From Rickettsiales bacterium (GTDB taxonomy: Bacteria > Pseudomonadota > Alphaproteobacteria > Rs-D84), in assembly GCA_031259745.1 (NCBI GenBank), contig JAIRLB010000049.1, positions 1 to 15,396 on the forward strand: DNA of 15,396 bases. Direction: 5' to 3'. The translations under genes were made by a program, and so were the position numbers. Below, one piece after another: positions 1 to 6,958 of the stretch (within the stretch, counting starts at the first letter, position 1; each line of letters opens with the position of its first letter). Under the pieces are notes generated by a model. That model was not told the origin of the DNA. It searched no databases and saw nothing but the letters and a program-made list of their open reading frames with translations.

Positions 1-1
1 T

Positions 2-922
2 TTAGCATCAAAACTGTCCGATGTATCCAAGAAGATAAAAAAGGCGAAAACGGTTCAGACGATAGGTGCGGTAGCCAGTGTAGGCAGTGCGGTGACCAGC
101 GGTGTGCAGAATATAAATGCGGTTGGCGAGAAGAAGGGGTTGAATCTGGCGTCTGACATTACGGCCGGAACCGCCGCAATAGCCAGCGGTGTCGGCATAG
201 CTCTGGCGGCATCCGCAAACAAAACCATTTTTGATGCCGAAAAGAAATTGTTCGATTGCATGGAATATCTATGGTGGGATGAAAACGAACATACGTATGC
301 AGCGCAGTTAAAGCCAGAGAAATGTTCCGCTGGCCAGAAATTGGTTGATAATAAATGTATTGATTGTTACCAGAAAAACAATCGGGTCGGATATGTTGAT
401 CCTGGAGTAACTTGCAAGCCAATTTGCGAGAAATTTTATCAGCCGAGAGATGATGGCGCATTTGATTGGGCGTGCGTGTATGTCGGCATAACAAGCAGTG
501 CCGACTATGTGGAGTATTGTCAAAATAAAGCAACAAAAGAATCTTGCGAATTATTGTTTAATGGACAAGATGTTAATGAAAAGTTTAAAGATACTTTGAA
601 TATGACAAATGGTACCACAGGAGTAGTCGATGATTTAACTTCTGCAAAAAGTAAATTGCAAAGCTACATGGATGGGATTGCGAAGCAATATGGCTCGGCT
701 GGCGGTGCATATTGCAAGTTGGATTCTGGGAAATACCTAGTTTATGCTGGGTATGATAATAAACATGGAAGTCTTCAAAGAAGCGGTCCATCATTATCAG
801 GGACCATGGGAATATGTTTCTGGAATGGCGGTAAGTGTATTACAAATACGTTTATAGACGATAGTGGTGGCCATTGGAATCCCGAAATGCCAAGCAATTG
901 TATATCAGCATATGGAATATGA
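2..922 (+). CDS. 3' part of a cysteine-containing protein of unknown function
   Basis: The reading frame is open from the first bases of the window to the TGA at 920-922, so the gene starts upstream; an internal ATG at 92 is not needed as a start. About 306 codons are visible. The first ~80 residues are rich in Ala, Gly and Ser with two hydrophobic stretches (around VGSAVTSGV and IASGVGIALAAS), which could be membrane-associated or amphipathic segments. A cysteine-bearing section follows (CSAGQKLVDNKCIDC, then CKPIC), resembling the disulfide-type modules of secreted proteins. The C-terminal third has scattered Cys, Gly and Trp and no motif I recognise. It converges on the J-domain gene, with a hairpin terminator between. 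The spaced CxxC pairs suggest the same broad class as the cysteine-rich proteins at 5915-6466 and 7007-7414, but homology is not shown. Function unknown. Confidence 0.75.
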   Translation, partial: LASKLSDVSKKIKKAKTVQTIGAVASVGSAVTSGVQNINAVGEKKGLNLASDITAGTAAIASGVGIALAASANKTIFDAEKKLFDCMEYLWWDENEHTYAAQLKPEKCSAGQKLVDNKCIDCYQKNNRVGYVDPGVTCKPICEKFYQPRDDGAFDWACVYVGITSSADYVEYCQNKATKESCELLFNGQDVNEKFKDTLNMTNGTTGVVDDLTSAKSKLQSYMDGIAKQYGSAGGAYCKLDSGKYLVYAGYDNKHGSLQRSGPSLSGTMGICFWNGGKCITNTFIDDSGGHWNPEMPSNCISAYGI

Positions 923-931
923 TATAAGAAT

Positions 932-956
932 CCGGCGAATGCCGGTTTTATTTTTT
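932..956 (+). terminator. Rho-independent terminator after the first CDS
   Basis: A CCGGC-GAAT-GCCGG hairpin (932-945) is followed by TTTTATTTTTT (946-956), starting 10 nt after the stop codon at 922. It overlaps the last codons of the convergent J-domain gene. Only the plus strand carries the T-tract. Confidence 0.75.
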
Positions 957-1448
957 GTAATATGTCTGCAGGATTTTATACGCCTCGTTCAGTCTGGCAA
1001 AGGCTGCGGATGCGTTCTTTTTGTTTTTTGCGGTGTCCGGATGCAATTCTTTGGCCATCGCTCGATATTTCACCCCGATTTCGCGCCAGTTCGCGCTGAT
1101 CGGCAGATTGAATGTTTTCAATGCAGCGACAATCTTTGACGGCATGGATTTTGGCTTCTGGGACATGTCGAAAATCGCGCGTCCTGATATGAAGCCGTGT
1201 ATGAAGCTTTCATATTCCTTTGCATCTTTGCGGGCCGTTTCATTGTCTTTTAACGGCGCGCCGAATGTTTGCTTTTCCCAATCTGCCTCGATCTCTTCGG
1301 GCGTCATATTGGCGTAGAAATTCCAATTCTTGTTGTATTCAGCCGCATGATCCTGGCAGAAATACCAGTGGTCTTTCAAATCGCGTGATTTGGGCGCGCG
1401 GCAGGTTCCAGCCTTGGTGCAGCCCGGATGATCGCATTTTTTTATCAT
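948..1448 (-). CDS. J-domain (DnaJ-like) protein with N-terminal zinc-binding motif
   Basis: 166 residues. The C-terminal ~55 residues form a J-domain: helix II (WREIGVKYRAMAKEL), the diagnostic HPD tripeptide at 136-138, and helix III (AAFARLNEAYKIL). J-domains stimulate the ATPase of DnaK-type Hsp70 chaperones through HPD. The N-terminus has C5, C10, C16, C31 and H34 followed by WNFYANMTPEEIE, a layout I recall from short alphaproteobacterial J-domain proteins; it probably binds one zinc. No G/F-rich or DnaJ-type central zinc domain is present, so this is a specialised co-chaperone rather than DnaJ itself. Its ATG overlaps the upstream xerD stop (ATGA, 1445-1448). An AGGA 8 nt before the ATG lies inside xerD, so translation is probably coupled. 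It is the last gene of the minus-strand operon. Confidence 0.85.
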   Translation of the reverse strand: MIKKCDHPGCTKAGTCRAPKSRDLKDHWYFCQDHAAEYNKNWNFYANMTPEEIEADWEKQTFGAPLKDNETARKDAKEYESFIHGFISGRAIFDMSQKPKSMPSKIVAALKTFNLPISANWREIGVKYRAMAKELHPDTAKNKKNASAAFARLNEAYKILQTYYKK

Positions 1449-2314
1449 AATTTTTTTCCTGATAGCGGATGATGCTGTTCAACGGTGTCCCGCAATTGCC
1501 GGGGCAGCACATGGGTGTAAATTTGGGTTGTCGAAATGTCTTCGTGCCCCAGCATGGTCTGAATCGCGCGCAGGTTCGCGCCGCCTGCCAGCAGATGCGA
1601 CGCGAATGAATGGCGCAGGACATGCGGGCTGACCCGTTTTGGGTCTATGCCGGCCAGCACGGCGCACTTTTTTAGTATCTTGAAAAATCCGTCGCGCGTG
1701 ATATGTCCGGTTTTGCTTTTGGATGGAAAGACATATTTTACACCCTTGGTCTTGGGCGCGTCGTCCTGCGATATGTCCAGCCATTTGCCCAGGGCGCTTT
1801 GCGCCGATTCGTGCACCGGCACCAGGCGTTCTTTGGCGCCTTTGCCGTGAATCAGCAGCTTGTTGCCCAAGAGTGCCGTCATAGGCAGCCCGCACAGCTC
1901 GGACACTCGCAATCCGGATGCGTAGAGCAATTCTATCATTGCGCGCAGGCGCGCAGAATTCTTAATATCGCCGGCCGACGAGATCAGCAGCTCGATTTCG
2001 TAGGCGGATAAAAATTTAGGCAACGTTTTTTGACGTTTCGGCAATTCCAGCCCCATTGAGGGATTTTCGCGAATAATTTTCTCCAACATCAGGAATTTGT
2101 AAAATCCACGCAAAGCGCTGGCCTTGCGCGCAACAGAAGAAGGGCAAACCGGCAGGTTTGCCAGAAATGATCGCAACTGCGCTGTTGTCGCCTGCTTCAA
2201 ATCCCCAATAGCGTTTTGCGCCTGGACAAGGTCATTGCAATAGCTTTCCAAAGTTTTTCGACTGCGGCCTTTTTCAGCGGACAAGGCTTCTAAAAATATT
2301 TCGATATGATTCAT
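1445..2314 (-). CDS. xerD: Site-specific tyrosine recombinase, XerD-like
   Basis: 289 residues from the ATG at 2314. The N-terminal core-binding domain (about 1-95) starts with the family-typical IEIFLEALSAEKGRSRKTLESY. The catalytic domain holds the expected residues: R136 (ASGLRVSEL), K158 (HGKGAKERLVP), H231 and R234 (HVLRHSFASHLL), H257 (LGHEDISTT) and nucleophile Y266 (TQIYTHV). XerC and XerD resolve chromosome dimers at dif, with XerD activated by FtsK. The XerD rather than XerC label rests on overall resemblance and is less certain than the family. The frame runs upstream to 2398, but 2314 is preferred: it matches the family N-terminus and sits in a TGATG overlap with the small gene before it. 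No strong ribosome binding site is present, which fits coupling. An ftsK homologue begins at 14539 in a separate unit. Confidence 0.88.
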   Translation of the reverse strand: MNHIEIFLEALSAEKGRSRKTLESYCNDLVQAQNAIGDLKQATTAQLRSFLANLPVCPSSVARKASALRGFYKFLMLEKIIRENPSMGLELPKRQKTLPKFLSAYEIELLISSAGDIKNSARLRAMIELLYASGLRVSELCGLPMTALLGNKLLIHGKGAKERLVPVHESAQSALGKWLDISQDDAPKTKGVKYVFPSKSKTGHITRDGFFKILKKCAVLAGIDPKRVSPHVLRHSFASHLLAGGANLRAIQTMLGHEDISTTQIYTHVLPRQLRDTVEQHHPLSGKKL

Positions 2315-2442
2315 CAGAACAGAACGATCTCGGTTGTATGACGGACGGCAGGAAATGAGACAATCATCAATATCAAAACCATAGCTATGACCGTCCAAGT
2401 AATAATTTTATTGCGCGTGGTATTTTTTTTCTTTAATGGCAT
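2314..2442 (-). CDS. 42-residue single-span membrane mini-protein
   Basis: Read from the sequence between lptG and xerD. ATG at 2440-2442, stop TGA at 2314-2316, 42 codons. The product begins MPLKKKNTTRNK (five basic residues in twelve), continues with a hydrophobic helix (IITWTVIAMVLILMIVSF) and ends in a short polar tail (PAVRHTTEIVLF). The positive-inside rule predicts a cytoplasmic N-terminus. Expression signals are good: GGGAG lies 9-10 nt upstream of the ATG, directly after the lptG TAG, and the stop overlaps the xerD ATG by one base (TGATG). Spacing to lptG is 13 nt. The tight coupling on both sides argues that it is a real gene rather than a chance ORF. I do not recognise the family. 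Its position after lptG could suggest a role with the LPS exporter, but that is speculation. Confidence 0.7.
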   Translation of the reverse strand: MPLKKKNTTRNKIITWTVIAMVLILMIVSFPAVRHTTEIVLF

Positions 2443-2455
2443 TTTATGTTTCTCC

Positions 2456-3514
2456 CTATGCTGTGTCAAAGCTTGTGATAAACACCCCGGTTGCGGCGAT
2501 AATAATCAACGGCGGGGCAACCACCGCCAGCAATGCCGGCAATGCGCCCGTGGATCCCAGCGCATTGAACATATTTGTCATGAAGTACAACGCAAAGCAG
2601 GTGATGATTCCGGCCCCGAACTTTATCCCGAAACTGTAATTGCGGCGCTGCCTGGTCTGCGAGAACGCAACCCCCAGCACAGTCATGGCAATCATGGTCA
2701 AAGGCATGAACAGCAATGTCCAGAACTGGACCAGGTGAGTGCGGACAGGGGCGCCAATCCTGCCCATCTTTTCAATAAAGGCCGGCAGCGCCCAGAATGA
2801 AATCTGGCTTGGCTGCAAATATCTATCCAGCACCGTCTTGGGATTCAGCAGGGTATCGGCGTGCCATTTGGATGTCTTTTGATGGTTTTTTAAATTCCAA
2901 ACCATCGCCTGTCCGGCGTCCAGACCGTTGTCGGATAATTTGACTTCTTGCGACTCTATGCGTTCGCTCAGCTTGAAATCGGGGGTCTGGATAAATATGG
3001 TGGCATCCTTGAATATCAATGCATCACCGGTAACGCTGACATTTTCGGAATGCATCGTTATGAATCCCCTATCGGAAGATTCACGCAGCCAAATGGCATC
3101 GTCCACCAATTTCAAGCTGTCTGCGCTGATGTTTTTGGACGACAATCCCACCGAATAGGGATTAACCCCGGCGGTGGCCAGCACGCCGATAAAAAAGGAT
3201 GCGATCAAAAATGGTTTGGCAGCTTGGTAAGGCGACAGGCCCGCGCCGGATACAATGATGTTTTCGGTTGATTTGGTCAGCTTGTAAGAGGCGAACAACG
3301 TTCCCATAAACACCGACAGCGGCAGGAACAGCGGGATATATCCCATCAAACGCACCCATGCTTCCATCAAAGCGGCTGCCGCCGACTGGTGCGAAGGCAG
3401 CCTTTCCACAAATGTAATCGCGAAAATAATGCCGCAGACAACCAACAGAACAGTTCCGATGCCGGAAAAAAACCTGCCCATTAAAAATCTGGTCAAAATT
3501 CTTGGTTTAAGCAT
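2456..3514 (-). CDS. lptG: LPS export ABC transporter permease, LptG-like
   Basis: 352 residues with LptF/LptG architecture: three N-terminal membrane helices (about 17-36, 56-78, 101-119), a periplasmic beta-jellyroll region (about 120-245), then three C-terminal helices (about 262-283, 297-320, 324-346). LptF and LptG form the inner-membrane channel that, with the LptB ATPase, extracts lipopolysaccharide and passes it to LptC. The stretch SFWALPAFIEKMGRIGAP before helix 4 looks more like LptG than LptF, but I am surer of the family than of the paralogue. No lptF, lptB or lptC is in the window. The ATG at 3514 is the first in frame after a good promoter; the leader is short (about 17 nt) and lacks an obvious Shine-Dalgarno sequence. 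First gene of the minus-strand operon. Confidence 0.85.
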   Translation of the reverse strand: MLKPRILTRFLMGRFFSGIGTVLLVVCGIIFAITFVERLPSHQSAAAALMEAWVRLMGYIPLFLPLSVFMGTLFASYKLTKSTENIIVSGAGLSPYQAAKPFLIASFFIGVLATAGVNPYSVGLSSKNISADSLKLVDDAIWLRESSDRGFITMHSENVSVTGDALIFKDATIFIQTPDFKLSERIESQEVKLSDNGLDAGQAMVWNLKNHQKTSKWHADTLLNPKTVLDRYLQPSQISFWALPAFIEKMGRIGAPVRTHLVQFWTLLFMPLTMIAMTVLGVAFSQTRQRRNYSFGIKFGAGIITCFALYFMTNMFNALGSTGALPALLAVVAPPLIIIAATGVFITSFDTA

Positions 3515-3537
3515 AATTTATGTATGTAATTCAGAGC

Positions 3538-3566
3538 AGTATAGCTTGTTCAATTGACAATTGCAA
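3538..3566 (-). promoter_or_regulatory. Promoter for the lptG operon
   Basis: On the minus strand: -35 TTGCAA (3561-3566), a 17-nt spacer, and -10 TATACT (3538-3543). Predicted start is near 3531, giving a leader of about 17 nt before the lptG ATG. The -35 hexamer is a palindrome and also serves the greA promoter. Confidence 0.55.
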
Positions 3567-3589
3567 AATTAAAATATAGGTACTACAAT
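3561..3589 (+). promoter_or_regulatory. Promoter for greA-mutL
   Basis: -35 TTGCAA (3561-3566), a 17-nt spacer, and -10 TACAAT (3584-3589). Predicted start is near 3596. This places the ATG at 3588 inside the -10 element and supports the greA start at 3615. A closer-to-consensus TTGACA lies at 3554-3559 but has no good -10 at the right distance (15 nt gives only TATAGG). Confidence 0.5.
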
Positions 3590-3614
3590 GCAAAAAAACA
3601 TTAGGATTACAGAT

Positions 3615-4085
3615 ATGGAAAAGAAGCCGATTTCGCGCGCCGGTTTCGATGCGCTTTTGAAAGAACTCAGAAATCTTCAAGAAGTTGAAAGACCCGAAGT
3701 ATTAAAGGTTGTGCAATGGGCGCGATCGCTTGGGGATTTATCTGAAAACGCGGATTACAGCGCGGCCAAGGAAAAGCAGCGCATTATTGACAAGCGCATT
3801 CGCTTTATCGAAGAAGCCGTCGCCAACGCGTCCGTAGTTGACGTCAGCAGCTTGTCCGGCGACAAGGTTGTCTTTGGCGCCCACGTGGTCGCCGAAGACC
3901 AAGACGGCAATATCATGCGATGCCGAATTCTGTCAGACATAGAATCTGACGGCAGGCAGGTTATTTCCTGCAAGTCGCCGGTGGGCCGCAGCATGATCGG
4001 AAAATGCGTGGGGGATACCTGCGTCGTCCGCTTGCCGGGCGGCGAACGGGAATATGAAATTCTGGAAATAAAATTTAAAGAATAA
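3615..4085 (+). CDS. greA: Transcription elongation factor GreA
   Basis: 156 residues from the ATG at 3615. GreA enters the RNA polymerase secondary channel and stimulates cleavage of backtracked RNA. The N-terminal coiled coil runs about 1-75 and contains the family signature GDLSENADYSAAKEKQ, with the acidic D and E at the coil tip that act at the polymerase active site. The C-terminal FKBP-like domain contains SPVGRSMIGKCVGDTCVVRLPGG and ends YEILEIKF. An in-frame ATG at 3588 is rejected: the start at 3615 matches the family N-terminus (MEKKPISRAGFDALLKEL), has AGGA 8 nt upstream, and the earlier ATG overlaps the predicted -10. It lies 10 nt before mutL and is probably co-transcribed with it. 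Confidence 0.95.
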   Translation: MEKKPISRAGFDALLKELRNLQEVERPEVLKVVQWARSLGDLSENADYSAAKEKQRIIDKRIRFIEEAVANASVVDVSSLSGDKVVFGAHVVAEDQDGNIMRCRILSDIESDGRQVISCKSPVGRSMIGKCVGDTCVVRLPGGEREYEILEIKFKE

Positions 4086-4095
4086 AGGAAATAAA

Positions 4096-5832
4096 ATGTC
4101 GGTACGCGTGCTGCCAGATTATCTGATAGACCAAATCGCCGCCGGCGAAGTGGTGGAACGTCCCGCCAGCGTGGTCAAGGAATTGGTTGAAAATTCGCTG
4201 GATGCCGGCGCGGACCAGATTATCATAGATGTTGCCGATGGGGGCCGCACATTGATCAGCGTTATTGACAACGGCATTGGCATGTCGCGCGCAGACTTGG
4301 AAAAAAGCATCACGCGGCATGCCACATCAAAGCTGCCAGATAATGATTTGATGAACATTAACTATATGGGATTCCGCGGCGAGGCGCTGCCGTCCATCGC
4401 ATCGGTATCCGATATGACAATCGATACTCATAACGGCGCCGAGACGCATGGATGGTGCCTCGATTGCGCGTCCGGCGACATAAGGCCGTCTTTCTGGGAA
4501 ACGGGAACGCGCGTCCGCGCGTCCAATTTGTTTTTGAAAACACCGGCCAGATTAAAATTCCTGCGCACCGACAGGGCGGAAATGATGTCCGTGGCCGAAG
4601 TTGTGAAACGTCTGGCGATGGGCCGCCCGGATGTCGGATTCACGTTAAATAACCGCTGGCGTTTTCCAAAAGGTCAGACATTAGAGCAGCGCATTGTTTC
4701 CGTCATGGGCGAAGAAGTCCGCGGCCGCGTGCTTTCGGTGTCCGAAGCATCCAATTCGGGCGGCGTTTTATCGCTGCATGGATTTATTTCCGAACCGACA
4801 TTCCGCCGCGCGTCGTCGGTCGATCAATATTTGTTTGTGAACCGGCGGCCGGTCAAGGATAAGATCCTGGTCGGCGCGCTGCGCGCCGCATACATGGATG
4901 TCATGCATGCGCGTGAATTTCCGGTTGTCGCGTTGTATCTGGAATTGGATGCGCGATGCGTCGACGTGAACGTGTCGCCCGCGAAAACCGAAGTCCACTT
5001 TTTGGAACCGTCGCGCGTTCGCGGATTTATCATAAAAGCGTTGCGCGCCGTCTTGTCCAGAACAATGGCGGATTCCTTTGCCGCAAGTCATAATAATGGC
5101 GCAGGGTCTTTTGTACCGCCGCCGCATCAGATATCTTTTCTTAATGGGATGAAGAATGGCGCCCCTGCTGTGCATGAGAAAACTCCGGATTTTTTTAATA
5201 TGGAAAATACCGGGGAAAGGACGGACTTTGTGCCGGCGGCGCCAATCCGGATGGAAAGCTCGGCGTATGAAATGCCGCTGGGGCGCGTCATTGGCCAATA
5301 CGGAAATAAATACATCGTTGCGGAAAGCGGGCAGGGCCTGGTCATCGTCGACCAGCATGCCGCCCATGAAAGAATTGTTTACGAATCCCTGCGCATGCAT
5401 TCCGTCAAGGTACAGCCTCTGCTGACGCCGATTGTGATAGGCATGAAGCCAGAGCAGGTCGGCGCCGTTTTGGATATCAAGGATGAAATGAGGAATTGCG
5501 GCCTGACCGTCGACCGGTTCGGCGCGGACAGCATCGCCATCTTTGAAAAGCCGGCGGATTGGGATTTGGAATGGGAAAAATTGCTGCGCGATGTCGCGGA
5601 CGAAGTCCAGGCCTATGGCCATTCATCCCAGTTGCATGAAAAACTGCATTTGAAGCTGGCTAATTTTGCCTGTCATCATTCCGTGCGCGCCGGCCAGCGC
5701 CTGGATTACGCCCAGATGAACGCGCTGTTGCGCGATATTGAAAATACCGAGCGCGCCGGCCAATGCAATCATGGCCGCCCAGTCTATAAAATCATAAAGA
5801 TGTCCGAACTGGACGGGTGGTTTGAGAGATGA
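4096..5832 (+). CDS. mutL: DNA mismatch repair protein MutL, endonuclease type
   Basis: 578 residues, a normal length. The N-terminal GHKL ATPase motifs are all present: E32/N33 (VENSLDAGA), D58-G62 (DNGIGM), GFRGEAL (92-98) and the TSKL segment before it. The second N-terminal domain carries VNVSPAKTEV (291-300). A low-complexity linker (about 325-390) leads to the C-terminal dimerisation domain. The metal-binding nuclease motif DQHAAHERIVYE (419-430) fits DQHA(x)2E(x)4E, and ACHHSVRAG (525-533) and CNHGRP (557-562) match the other nuclease-site motifs. This MutL should therefore nick DNA itself, as in bacteria without MutH. The third motif has Asn where the common form is CPHGRP. An AAGGA Shine-Dalgarno lies 8 nt before the ATG. 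Convergent with the next gene; I see no clear hairpin terminator in 5833-5914. Confidence 0.96.
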   Translation: MSVRVLPDYLIDQIAAGEVVERPASVVKELVENSLDAGADQIIIDVADGGRTLISVIDNGIGMSRADLEKSITRHATSKLPDNDLMNINYMGFRGEALPSIASVSDMTIDTHNGAETHGWCLDCASGDIRPSFWETGTRVRASNLFLKTPARLKFLRTDRAEMMSVAEVVKRLAMGRPDVGFTLNNRWRFPKGQTLEQRIVSVMGEEVRGRVLSVSEASNSGGVLSLHGFISEPTFRRASSVDQYLFVNRRPVKDKILVGALRAAYMDVMHAREFPVVALYLELDARCVDVNVSPAKTEVHFLEPSRVRGFIIKALRAVLSRTMADSFAASHNNGAGSFVPPPHQISFLNGMKNGAPAVHEKTPDFFNMENTGERTDFVPAAPIRMESSAYEMPLGRVIGQYGNKYIVAESGQGLVIVDQHAAHERIVYESLRMHSVKVQPLLTPIVIGMKPEQVGAVLDIKDEMRNCGLTVDRFGADSIAIFEKPADWDLEWEKLLRDVADEVQAYGHSSQLHEKLHLKLANFACHHSVRAGQRLDYAQMNALLRDIENTERAGQCNHGRPVYKIIKMSELDGWFER

Positions 5833-5914
5833 GTTAATAACAGACAATCCGCTGAACCTATAACGAAAGCTCCGAGTCGTCAATTATAAACTTTTCATCG
5901 TCAATCAATAGCTT

Positions 5915-6466
5915 CTACGAATAATAACAGGTCTCTGTAAATTTCCAATTTCCCGTGGTATCAGTGCCGTCGACCGGCGAAGCATAGCAATCAGTTTGTT
6001 TAGAGGCACCCGCATTGCTGGTGCCGCCGGTCGGGCATTGCGTGCATCCGCTAGTTCCTGTTGTAGGACTGCCATAATACCCGGATGCGCAGCGATATGA
6101 TGTTGAAGAATTACAAGTATTACAGCTGCAAGTTTTGGTAACTTTCTTTTGATATCCCGTACTGTGTGCAGACCAATCCGCATCGCTGTTGCAATTGGAG
6201 CAGCCGGTACAATTCTGCTGGCAATAATAATAACCATAATCACAATTTCCTGCGGATTGCATTCCTCCGTTTGTTCTTGTGTATCCAGATATGCAAGTAT
6301 CGCACGAGCAATGTGTTCCATCGCCATAATAGTTAAGAGACGAGCATCCCTGTATATAGCAATTATCTTCGTTTACAGGGGCAATACTCATGCATATCGT
6401 TGCAATTGCGCCACTGCAGTAAAAAGCCGCTGCTAAGGCGATTAAAAACATGTTTGATTTTATCAT
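5915..6466 (-). CDS. Secreted cysteine-rich protein (TNFR/GCC2-like repeats)
   Basis: 183 residues. The N-terminus is a signal peptide (MIKSN, hydrophobic core FLIALAAAFYCSG, likely cleavage after AIA near residue 22). The mature part has about 19 cysteines in short spacings: CSCDTC, CQQNCTGCSNC, CSCNTC, then GCTQCPTGGTSNAGASKQTDC. The last pattern resembles extracellular disulfide-knotted modules of the TNFR/GCC2-GCC3 kind. Gly, Ser, Thr, Tyr and Asn dominate, and the end DTTGNWKFTETCYYS looks like a recurring tail I associate with such proteins in uncultured gut Alphaproteobacteria (recollection only). Probably exported through Sec and disulfide-bonded in the periplasm or at the surface. 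AAGGAAG lies 5 nt before the ATG at 6466; an alternative ATG is five codons in. The nearest good promoter (6671-6699) implies a ~200-nt structured leader. Function unknown. Confidence 0.8.
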   Translation of the reverse strand: MIKSNMFLIALAAAFYCSGAIATICMSIAPVNEDNCYIQGCSSLNYYGDGTHCSCDTCISGYTRTNGGMQSAGNCDYGYYYCQQNCTGCSNCNSDADWSAHSTGYQKKVTKTCSCNTCNSSTSYRCASGYYGSPTTGTSGCTQCPTGGTSNAGASKQTDCYASPVDGTDTTGNWKFTETCYYS

Positions 6467-6520
6467 CCTAACTTCCTTTTTTCTATGAATGAAAAACTGC
6501 CGTAGTTAAAGGTGGTTAGA

Positions 6521-6664
6521 GGTTAGCGACTATCCAATAAATAACGGCGGTATTCGGTACATTCCCACGCCCCCCAACCCAAAGTTGGAGCAATGCATGC
6601 ATAACACTGCATGCCCATGTATTGGAAAGGTCGCTAAACCCCGGTCGCGGAAACACCCCGCGGC
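6521..6664 (-). promoter_or_regulatory. Structured leader RNA of the leftward cysteine-rich gene
   Basis: Part of the long gene-free stretch 6467-7006. Transcripts from the promoter at 6671-6699 would start near 6664. They would form a CGCGG/CCGCG hairpin (6646-6650 with 6658-6662). A long imperfect closing stem follows (6521-6539 with 6620-6640), with perfect blocks TTAGCGAC/GTCGCTAA and CCAATA/TATTGG. Inside it are two hairpins: GCATGCA/TGCATGC (6595-6601, 6608-6614) and CCAAC/GTTGG (6574-6578, 6584-6588). The result is a stem-closed three-way junction of about 120 nt. No T-tract follows, so it probably reads into the gene at 6466. It could instead be a small inverted-repeat element, but I see no target-site duplication. 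Folding was done by eye. Confidence 0.45.
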
Positions 6665-6670
6665 AATCAA

Positions 6671-6699
6671 ATTATATCTTAAACAATGCATTGGCACAA
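6671..6699 (-). promoter_or_regulatory. Leftward promoter for the cysteine-rich gene
   Basis: On the minus strand: a consensus -10 TATAAT (6671-6676), a 17-nt spacer and a weak -35 TTGTGC (6694-6699). Predicted start is near 6664. It lies about 30 bp from the -35 of the rightward promoter, so the pair forms a divergent control region. Confidence 0.5.
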
Positions 6700-6730
6700 G
6701 ACATAATTTGCGATTGTAAACATATTGCTG

Positions 6731-6759
6731 TTGACAATATCTTTTAATTTTATAATAAT
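6731..6759 (+). promoter_or_regulatory. Rightward promoter for the structured leader and cysteine-rich gene
   Basis: A consensus -35 TTGACA (6731-6736) precedes an A/T-only stretch containing TATAATAATAAT. At the preferred 17-nt spacing the -10 is AATAAT (6754-6759); the exact TATAAT at 6751 is only 14 nt away. Predicted start is near 6766. Confidence 0.5.
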
Positions 6760-6865
6760 AATAGCGCCGTTGGAGGCATTCCTGCGGCGGGGTGTGAGAA
6801 CTCCTATTATTGTGCGTCGTGAAATGCTGGCGCGCTGGACGCGTCGTTTTTGTTGTCGCGACGAT

Positions 6866-6891
6866 AAAAAACTCCCGACTCTGGTCGGGAG
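6866..6891 (-). terminator. Terminator-like hairpin readable on the minus strand
   Basis: CTCCCGAC (6872-6879), loop TCTG, GTCGGGAG (6884-6891). On the minus strand this perfect 8-bp hairpin is followed by six T's (A-tract at 6866-6871), the classic intrinsic terminator form. No minus-strand gene lies upstream of it, so it may stop antisense transcription, or it may simply be a hairpin of the plus-strand leader. Confidence 0.4.
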
Positions 6892-6958
6892 GGCTTGCGG
6901 AATAAGGCTTCGGCCAAATACGCGGCACAATTTCACAATAATTGTTCTCAACCTCCCG

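Noticed and set aside
2315..2398. 28-codon upstream extension of xerD
   Set aside because: This stretch is read in another frame by the membrane mini-protein, and the family N-terminus begins at 2314.
3588..3614. Earlier ATG for greA
   Set aside because: It overlaps the predicted -10, adds residues absent from the family, and the ATG at 3615 has a better ribosome binding site.
4768..5622. Long minus-strand open frame inside mutL (284 codons)
   Set aside because: Antisense shadow of a clearly coding gene; its translation shows no domain character and is rich in Arg, His and Gln as expected from a shadow frame.
5833..5914. Terminator or small gene between mutL and the convergent cysteine-rich gene
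   Set aside because: No stable hairpin with a T-tract on either strand and no convincing short ORF.
6521..6640. Miniature inverted-repeat transposable element
   Set aside because: The ~20-bp imperfect inverted repeats fit in size, but no target-site duplication is visible and the element lies just inside a leftward transcript; RNA structure is the simpler reading, though not proven.
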